From a virus: a stretch of DNA of 64,000 bases. Below, piece after piece: positions 20,818 to 29,793 of this stretch. The translations under genes and the position numbers were made by a program. Location: the IMG/VR virus record IMGVR_UViG_3300031963_000066, positions 1 through 64,000 of that record. One strand, written 5' to 3'. Within the stretch, counting starts at the first letter, position 1. Each line of letters starts with the position of its first letter. The notes under the pieces are model-generated. The model saw only the letters and a list, made by a program, of their open reading frames with translations. It made no database searches and was not told the origin of the DNA.

Positions 20818-22067
20818 AACGATTTTGAGATTGTTTGTGCGTACTGTGCAATAGCAGGATCAACAGATGCTGTTGGCTTCTTGTCTTCCTCGATTTCTAC
20901 TGCTTCGTGTAATGCAGAACTTTCAATCGCTTTTACTGGAGTTTGGAAGTATGAATCTACCAATGTTTCCAATTTACGACCAAATTCTTCTTCTGTGGTA
21001 AAGTCAACACTCTCTGCGAGTGATTTCAATTTTTCCACTTGGGTCTGCGTTAGGCCTTCACATACTGCATGTATAGCCTCTGTTTTTTTGTATTCGTTAA
21101 TTTGTTTCTTCATTTCAACGGCAGTTCTAATTTGCTCGTTTAGTGAGTCTTCCAATTCTTCAACTTTGTCGGTCAATTCTTCGACAACATTTACTTTTTC
21201 TTCTGGAATATCAATGTAGTGATCTTCGAACAAGGTCTTCATACCACGGATGAAATCTTCAACGATTTCTGCACGAAGGCCTTTTTCGATTGCCAATTGA
21301 TTTTCTTTGAACCATTCTTCAGCCATGTAGTTGATGTAGTCATCTAATTTCTTAGACAAATCTTCTTTGATTTCTTCAACTGAAGCTTCGAATTCTTCGT
21401 ACATTGCTTCTTCAACATCTTCCATAATGGCTTGTGAACGAGCAATAACGGCTGCTTCGAAAATTGTGGTTGCTTTTGTTTTGAATTCTTCGGTCAATTC
21501 TTCACCTGAAAGCAATGCACCAACATCTTGGTCCATTTGTTCTTTCATTTTTTGTTTCTTCATCATAGACTTAATCATTGCTTTGTCTTCGGCTGCATCT
21601 TCATGGCCTTCTTTTTCTTCAGCAACTACTTCTTCTTCTGTTTCCACTTCTTCTGGAACATAAGGTGCGGTTGCGCCAGGATTGGAATGCATTGTTTGTG
21701 TTGCCAACTTAGCCTTGATTCTGTCACGAATGGCAGAATAGTCTGTTGCAGCTGCTTGAACAGCTTTGTGTTCAGAACCTTGTGAGTCAGCTGGACCTGT
21801 CAACTTGCCGCCTGGTTGTGAACCAATTGGTGGTGTTGCGCCAGGAGGTGTTGCTGTTGGAACACCTTTGGTGTAATCACCAGTTTCGTCATCTTGTTTC
21901 TTGATTTCACCAGCAACTTCACCAGCATCTTTCATGCCATAGGCAACAGATGTAGGTAGTTTAGATGGACCGTCTTTGTGACCACTACGCACAGAGGCTT
22001 CAAGATTTTCTTTTGCACCTTCTGTTAGAATAGCTTTAGCGGCGTCTGTCAGATTAAATTTTCCCAT
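20808..22067 (-). CDS. 22: Prohead scaffold protein gp22
   Basis: A 419-residue, highly charged, Glu-rich helical protein. A proline/glycine-rich disordered stretch (about residues 60-100, with TPPGATPPIGSQPGG) is followed by long coiled coils (about 140-370) and a conserved C-terminus ending YAQTISKSLVK. It forms the scaffold core and is digested by gp21. The position 23-22-21 confirms it. Longer than T4 gp22 (269), as in cyanophages. Confidence 0.93.
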   Translation of the reverse strand: MGKFNLTDAAKAILTEGAKENLEASVRSGHKDGPSKLPTSVAYGMKDAGEVAGEIKKQDDETGDYTKGVPTATPPGATPPIGSQPGGKLTGPADSQGSEHKAVQAAATDYSAIRDRIKAKLATQTMHSNPGATAPYVPEEVETEEEVVAEEKEGHEDAAEDKAMIKSMMKKQKMKEQMDQDVGALLSGEELTEEFKTKATTIFEAAVIARSQAIMEDVEEAMYEEFEASVEEIKEDLSKKLDDYINYMAEEWFKENQLAIEKGLRAEIVEDFIRGMKTLFEDHYIDIPEEKVNVVEELTDKVEELEDSLNEQIRTAVEMKKQINEYKKTEAIHAVCEGLTQTQVEKLKSLAESVDFTTEEEFGRKLETLVDSYFQTPVKAIESSALHEAVEIEEDKKPTASVDPAIAQYAQTISKSLVK

Positions 22068-22096
22068 TTTGAGAATCTCCTTGATTTTATATTGGA

Positions 22097-22104
22097 TATT
22101 TATA
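22097..22104 (-). promoter_or_regulatory. Late promoter of gene 22
   Basis: A perfect TATAAATA box in the gap after gene 21, 30 bases before the gene 22 ATG, followed by AAGGAG. Confidence 0.8.
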
Positions 22105-22105
22105 A

Positions 22106-22750
22106 TTAAAGTTTTTTGATGAAGTTTTCGAATATTTTTAAACTTACTTGTTCAATTTCTTTACGAGAAGCTTGTTTGATTTCTCTCTTAGCTTGTTCGT
22201 ATTGAACTTCAGTCCATATTCCACCCACCATCATCCACTCTTTACCTTCCATAATACCTTGCACAAAAGCACCAGGCGCAGAAGGGTCTGCTACAATATC
22301 TGCCGCTGTGGCCAGATGAAAGTCATCTTGAACTATGTTAACACCATTGACAGCTTTAAGAGAACCCATACCACGGGAAGAAACACCTAGTTGTCCTCCA
22401 CCCTCGATAAGATTTCTCGCAATGTTGCCCATTGGCGTTTCAAGAATTTTAGCTTTGCCTATCCAATCAGTTCCTTCTTGGCGCAGACCCACAATAATGT
22501 GAGACACACGGTCAAGATTGATAGATGGGGTGTCTGGATGACCCAGTTCACCAAAGGCACGATTTTTTTCTACAGATTCGGTCACATAACGGCCAACTTC
22601 TTTACGCATGGTTTCTTCTTTATACATGCGACCGTTTTTGTTAACTCTTTCAGAAACTAGAAATGGACCTTCAATGAAAAGAGTTCTCTTTCCATCTTTT
22701 TCTTCCACCAAATAGTTTACTGATTCGGTAATTTCTTTAATAAGTTTCAT
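22106..22750 (-). CDS. 21: Prohead core protease gp21
   Basis: A 214-residue serine protease of the herpesvirus-assemblin-like fold (S77). Catalytic-type residues are His71 in GELGHP and Ser124/Ser125 in GVSSRG. The family blocks VSERVNKNGRMY and LETPMGNIARNLIEGGGQ are present. It cleaves gp22, gp23 and other head proteins after Glu-type sites during maturation. AAGGA lies before the ATG. Confidence 0.97.
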   Translation of the reverse strand: MKLIKEITESVNYLVEEKDGKRTLFIEGPFLVSERVNKNGRMYKEETMRKEVGRYVTESVEKNRAFGELGHPDTPSINLDRVSHIIVGLRQEGTDWIGKAKILETPMGNIARNLIEGGGQLGVSSRGMGSLKAVNGVNIVQDDFHLATAADIVADPSAPGAFVQGIMEGKEWMMVGGIWTEVQYEQAKREIKQASRKEIEQVSLKIFENFIKKL

Positions 22751-22758
22751 TTTGGTCC

Positions 22759-23310
22759 TTATGGTTTCATGCCGTAACTACCATAATTAAAGGCAGCAGG
22801 ATCGGTAAACTGTCCACGCTCATAGTGTGCGTTGTCTTTACGCAATTCCATAATGATTGTATAACCTGAGTTTGCTACTTGACCTCTTGTGCAAATTGCA
22901 ATATCTCCGTTGTTCCATGTTGTGGCTGTATTAGATACAGTTGGATTTTTAATAGTAATCCAGTTACCGGCACCATCATATTCACCACTACCTTGCATGA
23001 ATATAATTGGTACACCAGAATTAGCTAAATCACTTCTACTGTTTGCCCAATATAATTGTACATCACTGCTGCCACTATCTGAATCATACCATATACGGTG
23101 TATTGTCAAACCATAATAGTACAATGGTCCTGTGTTTGCAGTTGATGACAATAGATTTGCTCTTGAGTAATCTAAAGCACCATATAAAGTGTTTGCTTGG
23201 ATTCTGGCCACATTGTTTTCTTGACCTGTACCATCAAATTCACCAGTAAGTTTGATGACTGCATGTTGCGTATCATCTTTTAATACTTGATATGAAAATT
23301 TGTTTGCCAT
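22759..23310 (-). CDS. Virion-associated protein of unknown function
   Basis: A 183-residue beta-rich protein starting MANKFSYQVLKDDTQHAVIKLTGEFDGTG. It has strands, no catalytic motif, and many aromatic and Asp/Gly turns. A gene of this type lies between 21 and 20 in related marine phages, where it is usually listed as structural. Its own perfect late box (23338-23345) supports a virion role, perhaps capsid decoration. Confidence 0.75.
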   Translation of the reverse strand: MANKFSYQVLKDDTQHAVIKLTGEFDGTGQENNVARIQANTLYGALDYSRANLLSSTANTGPLYYYGLTIHRIWYDSDSGSSDVQLYWANSRSDLANSGVPIIFMQGSGEYDGAGNWITIKNPTVSNTATTWNNGDIAICTRGQVANSGYTIIMELRKDNAHYERGQFTDPAAFNYGSYGMKP

Positions 23311-23337
23311 TTGTAATCCCTGTTATTGTTTGAATAA

Positions 23338-23345
23338 TATTTATA
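23338..23345 (-). promoter_or_regulatory. Late promoter
   Basis: Perfect TATAAATA box, 28 bases before the ATG of the virion gene starting at 23310. Confidence 0.8.
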
Positions 23346-23359
23346 CCAATATGACAAAA

Positions 23360-23551
23360 TTAAGCTGATGCTTGAATCGCTTCATCTTCAACAGCTGCTT
23401 CTGGTGGATTCATTATGTTTTGTGCAACCACTTGTTTGTGTGCTTCGATATGTGCCATCACTCTGTCTTGTAATGCAGAATACAAAGCATCACGCATTTC
23501 TTTTGCGCTGTCGTTTTCTGCATAGTCTAATATTTCTCTTGCTGTTGCCAT
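23360..23551 (-). CDS. Prohead core protein (gp67-like)
   Basis: A 63-residue helical, acidic protein starting MATAREILDYAEND. The helix ALYSALQDRVMAHIEAHKQVVAQNI resembles the T4 gp67 segment before its acidic tail. In T4, gene 67 lies between 20 and 21, as here. The long poly-acid tail of T4 gp67 is missing. Likely an internal core peptide digested by gp21. AGGAGA precedes the ATG. Confidence 0.65.
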   Translation of the reverse strand: MATAREILDYAENDSAKEMRDALYSALQDRVMAHIEAHKQVVAQNIMNPPEAAVEDEAIQASA

Positions 23552-23564
23552 GTTTATCTCCTAA

Positions 23565-25295
23565 TTATAATATACGCTTTAATCTAGTGAAGGTGGTATC
23601 TTCTAAACTCAAATCACCTTTAACTGGCTTTGAACCACTAGAACTCTTTGCTTTTGAATCTCCTGATGATGAACCACCAGAACTTCCACCAGCTTGACCT
23701 TGGTCAGGCATTAATTGTGCCTGTTGTACCATCTGGTCAGTTTGAACTTGGCCAAGCATTTGTTGTTGTGCAACATCATTAGTTACTGCAACAGGTAAAC
23801 CAAGACCCATATCTTTTTCTTTGTCAATTTGTTTTTGCATTCCATCAATCTCATCATCTGTTAGGCGCAATACATTTTGTTGAATCCACTTCTGAGAGAA
23901 ATAACGGCCTGTGTATGGATCAACCGCAGCCAACAAAGACAATCTTTGATTAATTAATTCTGCTTCTTTTAATTCGGCAAAATTATTATCTCTAATAAAA
24001 TTATAGTGAATGTTTTCTTTGAACAAGTTCCATTCTTCATTGGTACAAATACCTTTTAGTACACACTGTACACGAAGAGCTTGGTCAAAAACATCCGAAA
24101 ATTTGTTGCGTAGCCTATCAACAAACTTAGAAAACTTTAATTCATCTCTGGTAATCTCTGATGTACGACCAAGAGAGAAACTTTGATTCGGTTCCAATCT
24201 AGAAACTGGCACACACAATGCACCATACAATTTCTTTTGGAAGTACTTAACATCTTCCAACTCACCTAGGTTTTGACCACCAGGTAATGTGGTGATCTCT
24301 GTACCTTTACCACCTTCACGGCGAGGTAACCAGAAATCTTCCATCATTGACATAAACTTACGGTCATCACGGACTTCACCTGTGTTTGCATCATAGACAA
24401 GTTTGTTTTTATACTTGACCATAATGTCACGGAGGTATTGTTCTGCCTTTAACTTAGGAAGATTGCCAACGTCAATATAAAAGATACGGCGCTCAGGAGC
24501 CCGTGAAATACGATAGATAACAGTTGCATCTTCAATCATCCTTAGTTGATTCAAAGGTTTAATTGCCTTGTGTAGGTAGGACAATACAACTGCTCTGCGT
24601 GAATCCATAAGGCCAGAAACCACCGAGATGATTGAATCTGTTGTGATGCGTGTACCGACTGGTCCAAAGTTTGAGGCTGATCCTGAGACTACCTTGTCGT
24701 TGTAGATGTAGTACTCATTCACAGGTTTCATAATCTCCACACCTGTGCGTTCATCCTTTTGTTTCTTGATCTCACGGACTTTACGCAATCTACGTGGATC
24801 AATATATCTTAACTCTTTGATACCTTCTTGTGGATTCTCACGGTCAATAATTACGTGATAATACATTCTACCGTCAACATAGTAACGGCGGAAAATATCT
24901 TGAGCCATGTTTTGGTAATTGAACAAACGAAGAATGGTATTGAATTCTTCTCTGATGGCTTTTTTGATTTTATCTGGTTGTTTTAAATCGTCCAGAATAA
25001 TTTCAGTAATTTTACCATCATCATCTTGTACAATAGCTTCATTAACTATATCATCTATCGCAGATTCAATTTCTGGTTGCATTGCCATTTCACGGTAACG
25101 AGAAATAAGTTCTACCTCATTCTTTGCAGTACCGTCTAGGTCAACATATGTGCCGTAATAAGCGGCAGATGTAATAGTTAATGCGCCATCATCCGTAGCC
25201 GGAGGCGCAAAAGATTGTTGAACGACTTTTTCTTCCTCATCTTGTTGACGAGAAATTGTAAAACCGAACAGTGAAAATTTATTTGTATTTGCCAT
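23565..25295 (-). CDS. 20: Portal protein gp20
   Basis: A 576-residue portal vertex protein, near T4 length (524) with a long C-terminal Gly/Ser/Gln-rich tail (about 515-576). Conserved blocks include ELISRYREMAMQPEIESAID (52-71), DPRRLRKVREIKK and EDFWLPRREGGKGTEI plus LPGGQNLGELEDVKYFQ. It forms the dodecameric DNA gate. The gene starts 24 bases after the gene 19 terminator and has no good ribosome site, which is unusual for an essential structural gene. Confidence 0.97.
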   Translation of the reverse strand: MANTNKFSLFGFTISRQQDEEEKVVQQSFAPPATDDGALTITSAAYYGTYVDLDGTAKNEVELISRYREMAMQPEIESAIDDIVNEAIVQDDDGKITEIILDDLKQPDKIKKAIREEFNTILRLFNYQNMAQDIFRRYYVDGRMYYHVIIDRENPQEGIKELRYIDPRRLRKVREIKKQKDERTGVEIMKPVNEYYIYNDKVVSGSASNFGPVGTRITTDSIISVVSGLMDSRRAVVLSYLHKAIKPLNQLRMIEDATVIYRISRAPERRIFYIDVGNLPKLKAEQYLRDIMVKYKNKLVYDANTGEVRDDRKFMSMMEDFWLPRREGGKGTEITTLPGGQNLGELEDVKYFQKKLYGALCVPVSRLEPNQSFSLGRTSEITRDELKFSKFVDRLRNKFSDVFDQALRVQCVLKGICTNEEWNLFKENIHYNFIRDNNFAELKEAELINQRLSLLAAVDPYTGRYFSQKWIQQNVLRLTDDEIDGMQKQIDKEKDMGLGLPVAVTNDVAQQQMLGQVQTDQMVQQAQLMPDQGQAGGSSGGSSSGDSKAKSSSGSKPVKGDLSLEDTTFTRLKRIL

Positions 25296-25318
25296 ATTTT
25301 GTGTGTAATTATAAAATC

Positions 25319-25347
25319 AAAAAAACATGGAGGGCACAAGGCCCTCC
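25319..25347 (-). terminator. Terminator after tail tube gene
   Basis: Minus strand GGAGGGC-CTTGT-GCCCTCC, ATG, then seven T. It separates gene 19 from gene 20. Confidence 0.93.
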
Positions 25348-25354
25348 TCATATA

Positions 25355-25897
25355 TCAAGATGTTGTATTTGTTTCCCAGAATTGGTAAGCAAATGTACAA
25401 GTATATTCCTCAATTGCATCATTTGAACCCCAATCTAAATCAATTGGTGCCAAGTCGAGTGGGAACATACCAACAAAGTTGTATTTCTTTAGTTCGTTTC
25501 CAGTTTTGCCGTATTGTGTAACACTTGCATCTACAGAGTAACCTGTAGAAGATGCTGCAGCACCAGAACGAACATTGGTTGCGTGGCTGTTTATTGCGTT
25601 CATCCATGATTCTAAAGAATTTCGTATTGCGAAATCTTCATCGTTGATGATTGTCAATGTCCAGTCGGCGAAAGTTCTGTTTCCAGGAAACTTCATTTCA
25701 CGACCAAAGTAATAAACAGGTACTGTACCAATTGTTGAACCTGGTAACTGTGCAGCTTTGGCCATGAAATTAACTTTCTGACCTGCTAATGCACCGTTTT
25801 CGGCTAGTGTTGGAAAAACTAAAGAGACTGAGAACAGATTAGGACGGGCACCGTCACCAATCATGTTCGCTCTAAATTCTGCTACGTTGAATGCCAT
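25355..25897 (-). CDS. 19: Tail tube protein gp19
   Basis: A 180-residue tube protein (T4: 163). Typical blocks are RPNLFSVSLVFP (19-30), AKAAQLPGSTIGTVPVYYFGREMKFPG (about 47-73, shown in part) and RNSLESWMNAINSH (about 92-105). It polymerises inside the gp18 sheath. AGGAGA precedes the ATG; a late box overlaps the end of gene 18; a strong terminator follows. Confidence 0.95.
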   Translation of the reverse strand: MAFNVAEFRANMIGDGARPNLFSVSLVFPTLAENGALAGQKVNFMAKAAQLPGSTIGTVPVYYFGREMKFPGNRTFADWTLTIINDEDFAIRNSLESWMNAINSHATNVRSGAAASSTGYSVDASVTQYGKTGNELKKYNFVGMFPLDLAPIDLDWGSNDAIEEYTCTFAYQFWETNTTS

Positions 25898-25918
25898 TGT
25901 ATTCTCCTATTGTCGTTT

Positions 25919-25926
25919 TATTTATT
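25919..25926 (-). promoter_or_regulatory. Late promoter of gene 19
   Basis: AATAAATA overlapping the gene 18 stop. CCTA and TAGG flank it, so weak pairing with the AGGAG ribosome site is possible. Confidence 0.7.
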
Positions 25927-27610
25927 AGGCTGCGCCAACAACTGTAGTGAAGTCAACACCAGTTCCAACAGCAACAAAATTCAACTGAATGTAGTTAATT
26001 GAACGAGCAGGTTTGATGTAGATATCACCAACAAATTGGTTGCTGTCAATTATTTGTGCTGTGTTGTTTGTTGAATCACAAACAACTTTGAAATCTGTGA
26101 TACCACGGCGACCTTGAATGTCACGCAAGAATGGAACTACTAAAGCAGTAAACTGAGCACGGGTGAATTCATCGTTCAATTCAAACAATGAATATTTTGC
26201 TGCTTGTGCAATTGCTTTTTCCAGAACAATGAACAGTCTACGAACATTGATTCTATCAAATGCAGATGGTCTTGACAACAATGTTTTGTCACCAAACAAC
26301 AATGTACCTTGGCCAGGTAAAGACACAACAGGGTTTACACCTTGTTTGTACAATGCATCACGGAATGTTTTAGTTGGGTTCCATGCCAATTTAACGCAGT
26401 TCTTAATAGCACCACGGTTTAGACCAGCAGGTGAGAACCATGGATCTCTTACTGTATCGGTATTAACACACAAACCAGCAATGTCAGCATTCAATGGCAT
26501 CCAACGATATGTATTGTTGTATTTGTCTAGTTGATATTTCCAACCAGAATCTGCAACAACATATGAAGATGATCTTGACAATGCAGATAACCAGTTTGTA
26601 ATATTTGTGGATTCACTTCCACCTTGGTTAACAACATCAACATATCTTGGAGAAACAAATGCAACACAATCTGCTCTAGAGATTGCAACATTGTCAATTA
26701 CATATTGTTGAACTGTAACGCTATGGTCACCAGTCAATACTAATGAAATGTCAACAGCTTCTTTGTTAACAAATAAGTCATATGCGGTTTGTAAATTTCC
26801 ATCTGTTGGTGGAGTAGTAACGCCATTTGATAGTGTTACTACTGCTATTGCTGCAGGATCAGCAAAAGTTTTACCAAGCGCTGTTGTGCCCCATGTTGCA
26901 CTTGTTGTTGAATAATCAACTGGATCCATTACATAAACATATTTTGAGTTATTGAAAATAACTTGTTTATAGTAATTAGATGTACCATTTATTACGGCAT
27001 CTGATGCAGCAGAAACAAAACCATATGTTTCTAAAACCGTTCCTGCAACACCAGTAATATTACCTAATTTGTCAATAACAACAATGTGCATTTCATCTGC
27101 CACGCCATTCACAGATGTTGCATATTCTGATGTGCCTGGTGCAGAAGTAAAATATGAATTATATGCCCAAGATGAAAACAGACCACTAGTAGCACAAACT
27201 TGAACTTCTAATGAATTTCCTAGTGTGCCTGGATATCTTGCAACAAAAGAACCATATGTGTTTGAATTGCCTGCCAACAAATATGTAGCTTCATATACAT
27301 CTTCATTTTTAATTTGTACAGCCTGACCGGCTCCAGCATTTCTTGCTGCAGTACCAACAGCTCTGACAACACTTAAACTGTTACCGTAAGCCAAGAAATT
27401 GGAACAAGTAAAAAAAGATGTTGCTGTAGATGTGTCTGGTTTACCGAATGTGCTCGCAAGTGTTATTTCATCACCAATCAATTTTATTTTATCTGCTGGA
27501 CCCCATTGAAATGTTCCAGCAAATGCACCGGCCGTAGTTTGTACTGATGGAACGACTGTAGTTAGGTCGATCTCCGATACATTTACGCCTGGAGAGATTT
27601 GAAATGCCAT
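25925..27610 (-). CDS. 18: Tail sheath protein gp18
   Basis: A 561-residue contractile sheath protein. The N-terminus MAFQISPGVNVSEIDLTTVVPSV is the family hallmark, and the C-terminal core includes FSPAGLNRG, PGQGTLLFGDKTL, INVRRLFIVLEKAI and a final SINYIQLNF-type strand that links neighbouring subunits. It is shorter than T4 gp18 (659), with smaller surface domains in the middle. AAGGAG precedes the ATG. Confidence 0.97.
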   Translation of the reverse strand: MAFQISPGVNVSEIDLTTVVPSVQTTAGAFAGTFQWGPADKIKLIGDEITLASTFGKPDTSTATSFFTCSNFLAYGNSLSVVRAVGTAARNAGAGQAVQIKNEDVYEATYLLAGNSNTYGSFVARYPGTLGNSLEVQVCATSGLFSSWAYNSYFTSAPGTSEYATSVNGVADEMHIVVIDKLGNITGVAGTVLETYGFVSAASDAVINGTSNYYKQVIFNNSKYVYVMDPVDYSTTSATWGTTALGKTFADPAAIAVVTLSNGVTTPPTDGNLQTAYDLFVNKEAVDISLVLTGDHSVTVQQYVIDNVAISRADCVAFVSPRYVDVVNQGGSESTNITNWLSALSRSSSYVVADSGWKYQLDKYNNTYRWMPLNADIAGLCVNTDTVRDPWFSPAGLNRGAIKNCVKLAWNPTKTFRDALYKQGVNPVVSLPGQGTLLFGDKTLLSRPSAFDRINVRRLFIVLEKAIAQAAKYSLFELNDEFTRAQFTALVVPFLRDIQGRRGITDFKVVCDSTNNTAQIIDSNQFVGDIYIKPARSINYIQLNFVAVGTGVDFTTVVGAA

Positions 27611-27658
27611 TTTATTCTCCTTGAATTATTATGTTCTTTTGGCAAAATACCATAAGTA

Positions 27659-27666
27659 TATTTATG
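27659..27666 (-). promoter_or_regulatory. Late promoter of gene 18
   Basis: CATAAATA between genes 17 and 18, about 50 bases before the ATG. CATAA and a following TTATG form a small inverted repeat around it. Confidence 0.7.
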
Positions 27667-27677
27667 AAAGGCTGGAT

Positions 27678-29369
27678 TTACAACCTCTCCATCATCTTTC
27701 TTGTGAAACTTGCATAGACTTCTCCACCATCTGCAACTTCCCATACATCACCACCCATAATCTCAAAATCATGTTCTAGGCCATCCTCAATGATCGGTGC
27801 AGGTAGAACATCATCGTCCATCTGGTTCATACTTTCCAGTTGGATTTGTTTACGGATATCGTGGTTTACAATTTCTTTAAAATATTGTTGAGTTGTTACC
27901 CATGAGAAAATGACCAGTGACATTACCATGTCATCATTTGCACCTTCTTCCGCAGAGAAAGAATTCTTTTGTTGAACAAAAGTTGTTAGTTCGGAATAGG
28001 TATCAAAGTCATTTATCAATAGTTTGTCACCCTCAATCAAAGTTTTTAGGTTGGAACACCCAATTGCCTTGACTTGTGGTGACATTTTCAGACCCATTTG
28101 AATACCACGGGCAAATCCGGCAGACAATTGTTGAGGCTTTTTGTTGCCTGTAAATATTTTCCATAGGTTCTCATACTCAAAGTCTGAGTGTAGTGAGTCT
28201 GCAACCTGTGGATTATTGTTAATCTCTACCAGAATATATGCGTCATTGTAATATCTGGCTGTATTGTATATGACTGTAGGAAATAATATTGGTGTAATTG
28301 ACGAACTCTTATATGTGGCCACCTGTTTATACGGTGTCTGTGAGATATCAATGACAGAAAATGCCGAACTGTCTAGGTTTTTACCTTCAGATACATCGAC
28401 CGTTATACAATATAGGTGGTCAGATTTAGATTCGTTGACACCTTCTTTGACTGGATGTTCATAGATTTTCAACAAATCGTGGTTCGCAACAGGGTCCACA
28501 TAGACCAGTTGTTGTAATTTGTATCCGGAAACCAAAGTATTTGAAGAACCCAAGAACTCTGTTTCAAACTCCTGTTTGAATTGTCTTTCGGAGGTGTTTC
28601 GGATTGTTTCTTCTTTCCATTTTTCATCACGACCTGGTACCATAGACCAGTGAATTTCAAATGGCTTGTAGTCATTCTTCTTGTTGATTGAGTCCATCCA
28701 TAGTTTGTAGAATAGATTCATACCATTAGGTGTAGACACAATAATAATCTTTGTCTTTTTACCTGATGAAATTACAGGGTAAACGGAGTTGAAGAATTCT
28801 TCCGCAATATTGGTTGGAACGAAAGCAAATTCGTCCAAGAATACGATGTTAAATGCACCACCACGAATGGCGGAACTTGATGTGGACGCAGCGATAATCT
28901 TAGAACCATTCTCTAGTTCTACATTACCTTTGTTCCAGGTAACAACACCTTGTTGCAACCACATAGGTAAGTTTTCGTATGCCAGTTGGTACTTGGCTAA
29001 AATATCTCTTGCCAAAGAACCTTTGTTGGCCAAGACTGCACAGTTTTGTGTGTCTTTGAAGATTGTTTCCCATAACATATATGCAACTGTTGTGGTAGTC
29101 TTACCAACCTGACGGGGACACTTGGTGATAACGAAACGATTGTTTGCAAAAAGTGTAATCATTTCCTCTTGGAAAGGCCACATCTTAAAGTTAATCAAAC
29201 CCTCATCAACGTTAACAATCTTTACATAATTTTTTGCAAAATAGATAGGGTCTTTTGAACACTTAATGTATTCATCAACCTGCTCTTGGGTATATTCTAC
29301 CTTAACACCAGCTTTTTTAAGTAAAGGGTTATCCCGATATGCTTCACCAAATCTTAAATCACCACTCAT
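27678..29369 (-). CDS. 17: Terminase large subunit gp17
   Basis: A 563-residue packaging motor (T4: 610). The ATPase has Walker A CPRQVGKTT (84-92) and Walker B IVFLDEFAF (about 173-181). The nuclease domain begins with the metal motif VDVSEGKNLDSSAFSVI near 325 and includes LVEINNNPQV and NDDMVMSL blocks. It cuts concatemers and pumps DNA through gp20. Its ATG overlaps the gene 16 stop (ATGA). Confidence 0.98.
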   Translation of the reverse strand: MSGDLRFGEAYRDNPLLKKAGVKVEYTQEQVDEYIKCSKDPIYFAKNYVKIVNVDEGLINFKMWPFQEEMITLFANNRFVITKCPRQVGKTTTTVAYMLWETIFKDTQNCAVLANKGSLARDILAKYQLAYENLPMWLQQGVVTWNKGNVELENGSKIIAASTSSSAIRGGAFNIVFLDEFAFVPTNIAEEFFNSVYPVISSGKKTKIIIVSTPNGMNLFYKLWMDSINKKNDYKPFEIHWSMVPGRDEKWKEETIRNTSERQFKQEFETEFLGSSNTLVSGYKLQQLVYVDPVANHDLLKIYEHPVKEGVNESKSDHLYCITVDVSEGKNLDSSAFSVIDISQTPYKQVATYKSSSITPILFPTVIYNTARYYNDAYILVEINNNPQVADSLHSDFEYENLWKIFTGNKKPQQLSAGFARGIQMGLKMSPQVKAIGCSNLKTLIEGDKLLINDFDTYSELTTFVQQKNSFSAEEGANDDMVMSLVIFSWVTTQQYFKEIVNHDIRKQIQLESMNQMDDDVLPAPIIEDGLEHDFEIMGGDVWEVADGGEVYASFTRKMMERL

Positions 29370-29779
29370 TCTTTACCTTTAAGTAACTTATTCAGTTCTG
29401 CGGTTGAACCAACAAAGATAGCTTTATCAATCTTAGTGTCACCTTCTTTTGGTTTGCCATCCATTGTACGCATTTGTTTTTGTACCGCAAGTAGTTCTTT
29501 ATTTGCATCCACCACATTCTTCAACAGTGTACCATACACCTCAAAGGCTCTAGGATGTTGGCCTGCTTTTGCAATGTTGAGTATTTCTTCCATGGCTTCT
29601 TTGCCCTGGTCGATAAGGTCTTGTAGATTATCTTTTGTTTGTTGATATGCATCTTCCAAATCATTCTTTAAATCTGGACCATCCTGAGATTTTGTAACCA
29701 CCGGCAACAAAGGTTTTTCTTTTTGTTCTACCGGTGTTACATCAAATAATTTTTCCATGTTCTTGTCAAATGTATTCAT
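29366..29779 (-). CDS. 16: Terminase small subunit gp16
   Basis: A 137-residue helical protein with central helices (about 38-110: LEDAYQQTKDNLQDLIDQGKEAMEEILNIAK in part, then HPRAFEVYGTLLKNVVDANKELL), typical of T4-like gp16 ring subunits. The C-terminus ends FVGSTAELNKLLKGK. It regulates gp17 and DNA recognition. Coupled to gene 17 by a 4-base overlap. Confidence 0.93.
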   Translation of the reverse strand: MNTFDKNMEKLFDVTPVEQKEKPLLPVVTKSQDGPDLKNDLEDAYQQTKDNLQDLIDQGKEAMEEILNIAKAGQHPRAFEVYGTLLKNVVDANKELLAVQKQMRTMDGKPKEGDTKIDKAIFVGSTAELNKLLKGKE

Positions 29780-29793
29780 AGTTTTTATATTAA

